From Acidobacteriota bacterium (lineage in GTDB: Bacteria > Acidobacteriota > Vicinamibacteria > Vicinamibacterales > UBA823): DNA of 5,923 nt. The DNA is taken from assembly GCA_003509065.1 (NCBI GenBank), contig DODG01000215.1:1-5923 (forward strand), in the 5' to 3' direction. Below the pieces are notes generated by a model, which saw only the letters and a program-made list of their open reading frames with translations, did no database searches and had not been told where the DNA came from. The translations under genes and the position numbers were made by a program. This document shows, piece after piece, positions 1-5,923 of this stretch (positions are counted from its first letter, which is position 1; each line of letters starts with the position of its first letter).

Positions 1-314
1 GCAAATATGGCAATTCCACGACTCGCCGCCCGCTCAATTTCACCATTGTGCTGGTTTGGCGGAATAACAAACCAGATAGCATCCACCAAGCCTGATTCAA
101 TCAAGTCATCAGCACTATCGAACATCTTAATACCACTAGAAGAATAGTCGGGAACAAATCTTTTGAGTTTATCGTCAGATAAGTTCTCAGGATAAGGATC
201 TGCCAGCGCTGCAATATGAACAATTTCGTCTTTTTGCATCTGGACCATGGCATTCACATGCTGAAGTCCTCGCTGACCAACACCAACTAATCCGACGCGC
301 AGAGGCCCTGGCAT
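1..314 (-). CDS. Gfo/Idh/MocA-family NAD(P)-dependent oxidoreductase, N-terminal part (cut by window edge)
   Basis: This gene reads leftwards from an ATG at 314-312 and runs off the window start, so only 104 complete codons are visible. The translation begins MPGPLRVGLVGVGQRGLQHV, a Rossmann-fold dinucleotide-binding start with glycines at residues 8, 11, 13 and 16. Asp39 (ALADPY) follows the second strand, where an acidic residue usually favours NAD over NADP. The segment around residues 78-104 (DAIWFVIPPNQHNGEIERAA, then SRGIAIF) matches the family's conserved (T/I)PP-N-x-H element, which normally leads into an EKP motif that here lies beyond the edge. Family members are cytosolic dehydrogenases or reductases acting on sugars, inositols or related polyols. 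The substrate-binding domain is missing, so the substrate is unknown. The start is supported by an AAGGA ribosome site nine bases upstream. The gene diverges from the catabolic cluster and may share its control region. Confidence 0.88.
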   Translation of the reverse strand, partial: MPGPLRVGLVGVGQRGLQHVNAMVQMQKDEIVHIAALADPYPENLSDDKLKRFVPDYSSSGIKMFDSADDLIESGLVDAIWFVIPPNQHNGEIERAASRGIAIF

Positions 315-551
315 AAAATTCAATCCTTATAACCCGATCTGAGTAACGAACACAAAAAGTGCAAAGTCACAAACTCTACACAACACTAAAGAAATGCTCG
401 GCGAGTTTAACATCCTAAAAGTACCGTCGGGTAAAAGATCAAATATAAACTTCCTATTGCCCACATCTTGTTACTGGTGTTCAATGCTCACATAACATCG
501 TCAATATTACCCTTAGCCTACAAAATCAATGTGTGGGCCTCGAGAAAACAA
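315..551. promoter_or_regulatory. Divergent intergenic control region between the oxidoreductase gene and the catabolic operon
   Basis: This stretch of 237 bases lies between two genes that start in opposite directions, so it must hold the promoters of both unless transcription enters from outside. It is AT-rich and I find no convincing coding sequence in it. The best plus-strand promoter-like pair is TTGTTA at 468-473 and CATAAC at 491-496, separated by 17 bases; each matches the sigma-70 consensus at about four of six positions, which is weak. I saw no long inverted repeat that would mark an operator. The enolase-family reading frame stays open back to a TTG at 468, but that extension is judged non-coding. 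Confidence 0.4.
324..328 (-). promoter_or_regulatory. Shine-Dalgarno site of the oxidoreductase gene
   Basis: On the minus strand the sequence reads AAGGATTGAATTTTATG. This places an AAGGA core nine bases before the ATG at 314 and fixes that start. It is a clearer ribosome site than any in the plus-strand cluster. Confidence 0.6.
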
Positions 552-1721
552 ATGAAAGTCACAACAGTAACCACTCTCTCAGCCGATCGTTTCAACTACG
601 TAAAAATAGAAACAGATCAGGGAATAACCGGAGTCGGAGAACTTCACCCAGCCTCAGGTACGGGTGGAACACCTTTCGTTCCGCGAGCCGGAGTGGAATA
701 TTGCGCAGAATACCTGATAGGAAAAGATCCATTACACATCGAGCGTCACTGGCAACATATGTTCCGTCGACAGCTTTTCAGGGGCGGCTCCGACATGATG
801 TCTGCCTTAGGCGCCATCGATATAGCGCTGTGGGATATTAAAGGCAAATCATTAAACAAACCGGTTTACGAACTACTGGGTGGCCCCACCCGAGAAAAAG
901 TCCGCCTCTATACACATCTCGGTGGCACCACTTCAGAAACTCTGGCAGAAGAAGCAAAGATGCGAGTGGAAGAAGGCTTCACAGCTCTACGCATTTACCC
1001 ATTCGGTGATTTCGGCAAATCAGACTTTGAGGAAGGGACTGGATTAGAAAAGATGAGTTTTACTGGCATGCAAAATAATGCAGTAGAACGAATTGCAGCA
1101 GTACGAGAAGCCGCCGGACCCGATACAGACATAATGATCGATGTGGTTAACCGGTTGACCCCCGCCGAAGCAATTGGCTTAGGTAGAGCTCTCGAACCAT
1201 TCAATCTCTATTTCTTTGAAGACCCTATCGAACCAGAAAATATGGACCAATGGAGCTGGGTAGCACAGCAACAACCGATCCCGTTAGCAATGGGCGAACG
1301 ACTTTATACCGTGTATCAATTCCGTGATCTCTTGAATCACAAGGGAGCAGCATTCGTTCGGCCCGATTTGTCATTAGCAGGTGGCATCACTAACGTAAAA
1401 AAGATCGCGGCGATCGCAGAGGCGGATTACGTAGGAGTCGTGCCACATAACCCTCTCAGTTGCGTACTGACAGCGGCATGCATACAGATCGACGCAGCCA
1501 CGCATAACATACCGGTTCAAGAATACCCATATGACGACGACAAAGGAATCAAGGCTGATCTTGTTACGGAACCCTTGAAGAGAGTAGGTGGATATTTGGA
1601 AGTTCCGACCAAACCCGGTATCGGCATCGAACTGAACGAAGAAGCCTTCAAGCATTACCCACCAGTACCGTACCAAAGGCCCGCGCTGATCAATCCGGAC
1701 GGATCACTAAGAGAATACTGA
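552..1721 (+). CDS. Mandelate racemase/muconate lactonizing enzyme-family protein, D-galactonate dehydratase-like (enolase superfamily)
   Basis: This 389-residue protein has the full enolase-superfamily layout and resembles D-galactonate dehydratase (about 382 residues) along its length. The capping domain covers about residues 1-115, including KIETDQGITGVGE at 18-30 and IDIALWDIKGK at 89-99; the TIM barrel follows. Predicted Mg2+ ligands are Asp197, Glu223 (FFEDP) and Glu249 (MGER). Asp272 (RPDLSLAGG) and His299 (PHNPLS) would form the barrel His-Asp dyad, with Glu324 in VQEY. The family removes an alpha proton from a carboxylate and stabilises an enolate on Mg2+, giving dehydration or epimerisation of sugar acids in the cytosol. 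Two expected residues differ: Val199 replaces the first catalytic His of the DxHxR motif, and Arg147 replaces the usual lysine of strand two. The substrate is therefore uncertain. The ATG at 552 was chosen because family proteins begin with MK(I/V)T; a TTG at 468 would add 28 unfamiliar residues. Only a weak GAG lies seven bases upstream. It is the first gene of the probable operon. Confidence 0.88.
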   Translation: MKVTTVTTLSADRFNYVKIETDQGITGVGELHPASGTGGTPFVPRAGVEYCAEYLIGKDPLHIERHWQHMFRRQLFRGGSDMMSALGAIDIALWDIKGKSLNKPVYELLGGPTREKVRLYTHLGGTTSETLAEEAKMRVEEGFTALRIYPFGDFGKSDFEEGTGLEKMSFTGMQNNAVERIAAVREAAGPDTDIMIDVVNRLTPAEAIGLGRALEPFNLYFFEDPIEPENMDQWSWVAQQQPIPLAMGERLYTVYQFRDLLNHKGAAFVRPDLSLAGGITNVKKIAAIAEADYVGVVPHNPLSCVLTAACIQIDAATHNIPVQEYPYDDDKGIKADLVTEPLKRVGGYLEVPTKPGIGIELNEEAFKHYPPVPYQRPALINPDGSLREY

Positions 1722-1752
1722 ACTACAGGTTGATCAGTACAACAAAATACAC

Positions 1753-2970
1753 ATGCCAAATTATTCAAATTCATACGACCTCGTTATCTCCGGAGGGCGA
1801 GTTCTCGATCCAGCCAACAACATAGATGCCAAGCTAGATATAGCCGTCAGTAAAGGGAAGATCGCTGCTGTAGAAGCGAACATCGGTACAACGAATACCG
1901 AACGGGTGGTCGAAGCAAAGGGATTAGTCGTAACGCCTGGTCTCATTGACCTGCACACACATGCTTCAGCAGGCATGCGAAAACCATTTAACGAAGAATT
2001 TCTCGTAACTCCTGATACTGCAGGAGTTAGTGCTGGCGTTACAACGATAGTCGATGCAGGCTCCACGGGCGCATTAAACGTTGGTGGACTAGTGAACTAT
2101 GTTGAGCCAGAGGCCAAAACTCGAGTTCTGGCGCTTATAAATATTGGCTCGATGGGAGTTGCAAATCTCCCCGAAGTCAAATCAATCGATGACATCAATC
2201 ACGATGCCGCTGTAGACGCCATTCAGTCATCCGCAATCGTGGTGGGCGTTAAAGCAAGGATGGTTACACCAGGTATCACCGCCCTTGGAATCAACTTACC
2301 AAAAGCAGCCAAGGCCATTGCCACTGAAACAGGAACACTAATGATGGTTCATGTTGGCGATATCGCCGGTCAGGACGCATCAGCCCCAGAAATCACCAGC
2401 ACACTACTGACGGAAATCATGACGAAGGGGGATGTGGTTACCCACACGCTTAGCGGTGAGATAGGTTCTTTACTGGCCGAAGGAACACTCATACCCGAAG
2501 CAATGCAAGCTCGTAAGAACGGAGTTTATTTCGACATAGGAGTTGGTGGAGGTAATTTCTCATTTGATAGTGCCCGTAAGATTATCGAAGCCGGTTTTAT
2601 ACCCGATACGATCAGCTCAGATATCACTGCAGCAAGTAGATTTGCGGGTCCGGTCTTCTCGCTAACAGAGTGCATGGGTAAGGTAATGACACTAGGAATC
2701 ACATTCGAGCAAGCTATTGAAATGACGACTTCGAAACCAGCTCATATACTCGGTATGGCTTCTGAACTCGGATCCCTTAGCATTGGATCAAATGCTGATA
2801 TCTCTATACTCGATCTGGTAAATGGGGATTTTGCTTTCCATGCTCGTTCTGGTCCCGATGGTAAGGGCACACAGGCAATTCGACCTGTTATGTCAGTAAG
2901 AGATGGGTTGCCGATGCCGCTCGATCACGGACCTAGACCATGGGGATGGCTCCCAACATCGAGTAGATAG
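1753..2970 (+). CDS. Amidohydrolase/deacetylase-family metallohydrolase (COG3964-like)
   Basis: This 405-residue cytosolic protein is an amidohydrolase-superfamily enzyme. A short beta-sandwich segment comes first (DLVISGGRVLDP at 9-20), then PGLIDLHTHAS at 62-72, carrying the HxH metal pair His68 and His70. Lys167 (VGVKARM) is the likely carboxylated bridging lysine. His200 (MVHVGD), His231 (THTLSGE) and Asp290 (SSDIT) complete the binuclear metal site, so all expected metal residues are present. The FDIGVGGGNFSF stretch at 260-271 and the GPVFSL stretch at 299-304 are typical of the COG3964 group. These proteins are often misnamed dihydroorotase; characterised members hydrolyse acetylated mandelate or similar acyl esters or amides. 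A likely role is removal of an acyl group from an amino or hydroxy acid, but the substrate is not determined. The gene starts 31 bases after the enolase-family gene, with no recognisable Shine-Dalgarno site, and ends five bases before the next gene, so translational coupling is plausible. Confidence 0.87.
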   Translation: MPNYSNSYDLVISGGRVLDPANNIDAKLDIAVSKGKIAAVEANIGTTNTERVVEAKGLVVTPGLIDLHTHASAGMRKPFNEEFLVTPDTAGVSAGVTTIVDAGSTGALNVGGLVNYVEPEAKTRVLALINIGSMGVANLPEVKSIDDINHDAAVDAIQSSAIVVGVKARMVTPGITALGINLPKAAKAIATETGTLMMVHVGDIAGQDASAPEITSTLLTEIMTKGDVVTHTLSGEIGSLLAEGTLIPEAMQARKNGVYFDIGVGGGNFSFDSARKIIEAGFIPDTISSDITAASRFAGPVFSLTECMGKVMTLGITFEQAIEMTTSKPAHILGMASELGSLSIGSNADISILDLVNGDFAFHARSGPDGKGTQAIRPVMSVRDGLPMPLDHGPRPWGWLPTSSR

Positions 2971-2975
2971 TCACA

Positions 2976-4004
2976 ATGTCCGTCACGAAGAATCAGATAC
3001 AACTTGGACTCGAGAACCTGCCTCGGTTTAAGTTGTCGCATCTAAACACTCCTCTCGAAACACTTGAGCGACTTAGACAGAATCTCTCCGAACAGGGAAT
3101 TTCTACCCCTGATCAGATACTCATAAAACGAGATGATGTCACAGGGCTTGCGTTTGGTGGAAACAAGGGGCGACACTTCGAATTCGAGATCGCACACATC
3201 CTAGAAGGCGGCTTCGATACCGTCATCAACATAAACCATTACCATTCCAATCAAGCACGATTCCTCGCCGCAGGGTGCGCGAAAGCTGGGTTAAAGTACC
3301 ACATCATCTCCACAGATATGGTTACCGCACCCATTACAGGAAACCTACTTCTGTGCAAGCTAATGGGAGCCGTAATACATCGAACGCCCGGTGAATATGG
3401 CAGACAGATGGCAGATAAGATTTTTTCTGATGTGGTGAAAGAGGGTGGAAACCCATACATAATGCCAGACGACCCTTTTGCCGACATTATGGGTATGATC
3501 GGATACTTGGAAACCGGATTAGAACTTGAAAACCAATTCGAAAGCACTGGTATCGATGGATCAGTGCGGCTCTGGGGATTAACAGGACGATCTATAGCGG
3601 GGCTCCGTTTGTATGCGAAAAACCGAGGTCTAGATTGGCAAGCTACCGCTGTCCAATACTCGCCTGGCAACATAGAAAACTTTCACAAAATCACATCAAA
3701 ACGCTCTTCTAAAGTGGCTGAAATGTTTAATCTCAAATATGCGCTAGATGAATCGGATATCACGGTTCTCGAGGGTTACCGAGGTCCGGCCTACGGTGAA
3801 CCAGACGATCGGGTAATCAATACAATTCAGATGGTTGGGAAAGCGGAGGGCCTAATTTTAGATCCAAACTACACAGGTAAAGCTATGTCAGGATTGATCG
3901 GTGAACTTCGGACAGGCCAAATAGATTTAAACGAAACTATCTGCTTCATACACTCGGGAGGACTCCCGCAGTTATTCGCACACGCAGACAAATTCACCAA
4001 GTAG
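2976..4004 (+). CDS. PLP-dependent D-cysteine desulfhydrase/ACC deaminase-family enzyme, paralogue 1
   Basis: This 342-residue protein belongs to the fold-type II PLP enzymes grouped as D-cysteine desulfhydrase, ACC deaminase and L-cysteate sulfo-lyase. Lys64 in FGGNKGRH is the predicted Schiff-base lysine. HSNQAR at 90-95 corresponds to the family QSN(H/Q)xR active-site motif, with Ser91 in the catalytic serine position. Tyr268 and Tyr273 (EGYRGPAYG), LDPNYTGKAMSGL at 295-307 and IHSGGLP at 325-331 match C-terminal family blocks. The PLP-phosphate loop reads GLTGRSIAGL (201-210) instead of the usual GSGGTxAGL. The family releases ammonia, and in some members sulfide or sulfite, from amino acids to give 2-keto acids; which reaction applies here is unclear. 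The start ATG lies five bases after the amidohydrolase stop with only a poor GAG upstream, suggesting translation by coupling. A divergent paralogue follows directly. Confidence 0.87.
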   Translation: MSVTKNQIQLGLENLPRFKLSHLNTPLETLERLRQNLSEQGISTPDQILIKRDDVTGLAFGGNKGRHFEFEIAHILEGGFDTVININHYHSNQARFLAAGCAKAGLKYHIISTDMVTAPITGNLLLCKLMGAVIHRTPGEYGRQMADKIFSDVVKEGGNPYIMPDDPFADIMGMIGYLETGLELENQFESTGIDGSVRLWGLTGRSIAGLRLYAKNRGLDWQATAVQYSPGNIENFHKITSKRSSKVAEMFNLKYALDESDITVLEGYRGPAYGEPDDRVINTIQMVGKAEGLILDPNYTGKAMSGLIGELRTGQIDLNETICFIHSGGLPQLFAHADKFTK

Positions 4005-4061
4005 GTATACGACCGTCGGTCGCATGCTTCCCATGAGATATACGGAACATAAATCATTGCT

Positions 4062-5087
4062 ATGACCCAAAATTTGACACGCGAACAACTACAAGAGCAC
4101 ATCGATCGTTTTCCGCGAATGCAAATAGCGCATTTACCAACACCGCTCGAAGAAATGCCCCGCCTCACAAAAAAACTTGGTGGTCCAAACATCTGGATTA
4201 AACGCGAAGACATGACAGGGCTCGCTTATGGTGGCAACAAAGCGAGACATTATGAATTCGAAATGCCACACATCGCCGACCAAGGCTACGACGTGATGAT
4301 CAACATCATGGACTACCACTCCAACAACGCCCGAATGACTGGAGCAGCCGCTAATAAAATCGGAATGCGATACATCTTGGTTCTGAAGAACGCTGCAAAT
4401 CGAGTCATCCAAGGAAATTTGCTGATCGACAAAATACTGGGGGCTGAACTGCACCTGCTCGACGAGTTTCAATCGAATGATGCCGAAGGGTACGCTACGA
4501 ATTTAAAGGAACAGCTTGAACAACAAGGTCACAAACCTTACCTGGTTCAAGACCATTTATTCCCTAGGATCGTAGGAATGATCGGATTTGTTCAGGCTGG
4601 TATTGAAATGCTCGAACAAATTGAAAATAACAATCTGAAAAATATACATATTATCGGCGTAGCAGGTCGCTCTCTTTGCGGACTTATAATCGCCGCTAAA
4701 TCAATGGGCCTAAACTGGAAGTTCACAGGTGTCACCGTGAACTACGATGTTCCACTAGGCGATTACATATTCCAGCACAGTAAGGACATTCAAGAACTGC
4801 TAGGGTTGCCCATTACATTCGAAGAGAATGACATGCAAGTCTTAGACCAGTACGTTGGCGAAGGCTATGGCGTTATGACGCCTCAAGTCGCGGAGGCGAT
4901 CCACATAGCAGCACAGACTGATGCCATCATCTGTGATCCAAACTACACAGGAACGGTGATGGCAGCGCTCATTGATCAAGTCGAAGAAGGTACTTTCGAT
5001 AACGACGAAACAATTATATTTCTTCATACAGGCGGACTTCCAGCGATCTTCACCTTCGCTGATCAACTTGCGAATTTCAAAAGTTAA
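4062..5087 (+). CDS. PLP-dependent D-cysteine desulfhydrase/ACC deaminase-family enzyme, paralogue 2
   Basis: This 341-residue protein is a second member of the same PLP family, about one-third identical by eye to the preceding gene product and collinear with it throughout. Lys60 in YGGNKARH is the predicted PLP lysine. HSNNAR at 86-91 keeps the serine (Ser87) but has Asn where paralogue 1 has Gln. Tyr264 and Tyr269 (DQYVGEGYG), DPNYTG at 292-297 and LHTGGLP at 321-327 follow the family pattern. The phosphate loop GVAGRSLCGL (199-208) shares the unusual G-R-S core with paralogue 1. Thr298 replaces the lysine of the YTGKA block. It probably acts on a related but different amino acid, or pairs with paralogue 1 in a mixed oligomer; neither is shown. 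It begins 57 bases after paralogue 1, with a distant GGAA 14 bases before the ATG, and ends two bases before a terminator hairpin, closing the operon. Confidence 0.86.
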   Translation: MTQNLTREQLQEHIDRFPRMQIAHLPTPLEEMPRLTKKLGGPNIWIKREDMTGLAYGGNKARHYEFEMPHIADQGYDVMINIMDYHSNNARMTGAAANKIGMRYILVLKNAANRVIQGNLLIDKILGAELHLLDEFQSNDAEGYATNLKEQLEQQGHKPYLVQDHLFPRIVGMIGFVQAGIEMLEQIENNNLKNIHIIGVAGRSLCGLIIAAKSMGLNWKFTGVTVNYDVPLGDYIFQHSKDIQELLGLPITFEENDMQVLDQYVGEGYGVMTPQVAEAIHIAAQTDAIICDPNYTGTVMAALIDQVEEGTFDNDETIIFLHTGGLPAIFTFADQLANFKS

Positions 5088-5089
5088 AA

Positions 5090-5122
5090 GAACAGGACCG
5101 GTCATAATGACCGGCCCTGTTT
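5090..5122. terminator. Bidirectional intrinsic terminator between the convergent units
   Basis: Arms at 5090-5104 and 5108-5122 pair over 15 positions around a three-base TAA loop, with one A-C mismatch (5097/5115) and a terminal G-T wobble. The GC-rich core is ACCGGTCA/TGACCGG. On the minus strand the hairpin is followed by TTTTAACTTTTG, a good U-rich tail for ending the membrane-protein transcript. On the plus strand the tail is only TTTATGGTTCT, so termination of the operon from this side is probably weaker. The hairpin begins two bases after the stop of the last operon gene. Confidence 0.85.
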
Positions 5123-5138
5123 ATGGTTCTAACTACAA

Positions 5139-5912
5139 TTACCGAGTAGCGGAGGAAATTCGGTCAGCGACCCTTGCAACACCCTGTGAAACGCGAGGCG
5201 TCAAGTAACTCTCAGCAATACCCGCACCGAAGGCAAACGCAAAAAGAGCCAATTGGCCAGCGAATATACCGCTACCACCCATACCAGCAAGAAAAGCTAC
5301 ACGGGTGGTCGTTTCTTGGTCCGAAACAAGAGGAAGTGAGATAATTCCGGCTCCGAACAATGCAAACACTGCCAGCGCGAGAACTCCCCCTACCAATGGC
5401 CTAGCGATACCAACCATGAAAAGGGCAACCTTCTCCGTATACGCAAACTGCATAGTCACCGTTCGCAATAAAACGGCAAATGAGCTGCCAGCAATTCCAA
5501 AAATCACCGCAGCAAACACGATCTCAAGCGGAGTTGATAGAAACAATGCTTCGAGACCAGAAACGGTAACTGTCAGTGCTGCCAGAGCACCCGCCAACAA
5601 CGCCAAACCCGCCATAGGAAACACGATTCTCCTCAACATCGTTCGTGACTGAATCATTTCATCAACATTGGCATTCAAAGTGCTCAAAATCTGTTCACCA
5701 TCACGTAGAACATCGATACCACCATTCATGGCCCGGTCTATCCAAGCCTGAAGGTTGTCAATCATCTGGGTGTGATCTTTTAGTTTGGCACTGCGCACCC
5801 TTATCATCAGCCGTTCAACTGACGCTATGAACGGACCGGCTTCACTCATCATTCCCCTGCCACTCTCTTTAGGAGTAACTTCCTCGGCTTCGAAACGTAC
5901 TGGTTCCGTCAT
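5139..5912 (-). CDS. Uncharacterised four-helix membrane protein
   Basis: I do not recognise a named family for this 257-residue protein. Residues 1-25 are polar and look unstructured. Residues 28-93 look helical and amphipathic (for example VERLMIRVR and QILSTLNANVDEMI) and could form a coiled coil or assembly domain. Four hydrophobic stretches follow at about 96-118, 129-150, 163-192 and 206-232, giving a polytopic inner-membrane protein with both ends on the same side, probably the cytosol. The third and fourth contain IARPLVGG and FAFAFGAGIAESYLTP, which resemble, from memory, a loose group of bacterial hypothetical proteins with a phenylalanine-rich last helix ending in a GxxE-type motif. 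No signal peptide, catalytic motif or transporter signature is visible. The ATG at 5912 is supported by GGGAG six bases upstream. The gene converges on the catabolic operon and shares its terminator, so a functional link is not implied. Confidence 0.8.
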   Translation of the reverse strand: MTEPVRFEAEEVTPKESGRGMMSEAGPFIASVERLMIRVRSAKLKDHTQMIDNLQAWIDRAMNGGIDVLRDGEQILSTLNANVDEMIQSRTMLRRIVFPMAGLALLAGALAALTVTVSGLEALFLSTPLEIVFAAVIFGIAGSSFAVLLRTVTMQFAYTEKVALFMVGIARPLVGGVLALAVFALFGAGIISLPLVSDQETTTRVAFLAGMGGSGIFAGQLALFAFAFGAGIAESYLTPRVSQGVARVADRISSATR

Positions 5913-5918
5913 ATATCG

Positions 5919-5923
5919 CTCCC
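5919..5923 (-). promoter_or_regulatory. Shine-Dalgarno site of the membrane-protein gene
   Basis: On the minus strand the window edge reads GGGAGCGATATATG. The GGGAG core lies six bases before the ATG at 5912, close to ideal spacing, and supports that start over the internal ATG codons at residues 21 and 22. Confidence 0.6.

Noticed and set aside
326..331. TATAAG on the minus strand as a -10 element for the oxidoreductase gene, with TTGTGT 18 bases upstream.
   Set aside because: It overlaps the AAGGA ribosome site, so a transcript starting from it would lack that site. The two readings conflict and the ribosome site is the better supported.
468..551. An N-terminal extension of the enolase-family protein from a TTG at 468, adding 28 residues.
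   Set aside because: The extension has no family resemblance and covers the likely promoter region, and family members begin at the MK(I/V)T seen at 552.
4010..4022. A small hairpin (CGACC, GTC loop, GGTCG) between the two PLP-lyase genes.
   Set aside because: It has only five base pairs and no T-rich tail, so it does not qualify as a terminator. It could be an mRNA processing or stability element, but nothing supports that.
4972..5208. A plus-strand open frame crossing the terminator hairpin.
   Set aside because: It overlaps the end of paralogue 2 out of frame, runs through the hairpin and into the convergent gene, and shows no protein-like features.
5305..5652. A plus-strand open frame of 115 codons antisense to the membrane-protein gene.
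   Set aside because: It lies wholly within the better supported membrane-protein gene, has low-complexity Ala/Asn/Thr-rich content typical of an antisense shadow, and has no family resemblance.

Overview
The window looks like part of a bacterial chromosome of moderate GC content, roughly 45-50% by eye. It is densely packed: five complete or near-complete genes, one partial gene, and no RNA gene, CRISPR array or mobile element that I can see. The central part is a four-gene, same-strand cluster of small-molecule catabolic enzymes. A truncated NAD-dependent oxidoreductase gene diverges from it on the left, and a gene for a four-helix membrane protein converges on it from the right. Taxonomy is only an inference. 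Enolase-superfamily and Gfo/Idh/MocA enzymes together, with no strong Shine-Dalgarno sites in the cluster, would suit a free-living heterotroph such as the marine SAR202-type Chloroflexota, whose genomes are known for many enolase-family paralogues. Nothing in the window proves this.

Layout, left to right. (1) Minus strand, 1-314: the N-terminal third of a Gfo/Idh/MocA-type dehydrogenase, cut by the window edge. (2) 315-551: a divergent intergenic region that probably holds the promoters of both units. (3) Plus strand, 552-1721: an enolase-superfamily acid-sugar dehydratase-like enzyme related to D-galactonate dehydratase. (4) 1753-2970: a metal-dependent amidohydrolase/deacetylase of the COG3964 type. 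(5) 2976-4004 and (6) 4062-5087: two tandem, divergent paralogues of the PLP-dependent D-cysteine desulfhydrase/ACC deaminase family. (7) 5090-5122: a strong hairpin serving as a shared, probably bidirectional terminator. (8) Minus strand, 5139-5912: an unrecognised membrane protein with an amphipathic N-terminal region and four predicted membrane segments.

The four plus-strand genes have gaps of 31, 5 and 57 bases and end at the terminator, so they probably form one operon. A deacylase/hydrolase, a dehydratase or epimerase of hydroxy acids, and two PLP lyases suggest stepwise breakdown of an acylated or otherwise conjugated amino or hydroxy acid: hydrolytic release, then PLP-dependent elimination or deamination to a 2-keto acid, with the enolase-type enzyme acting on a carboxylate intermediate. 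The substrate cannot be read from the sequence. Several catalytic-motif departures (the missing first His in the enolase-family enzyme, and unusual PLP phosphate loops shared by both lyases) suggest these are not the textbook activities of their families.
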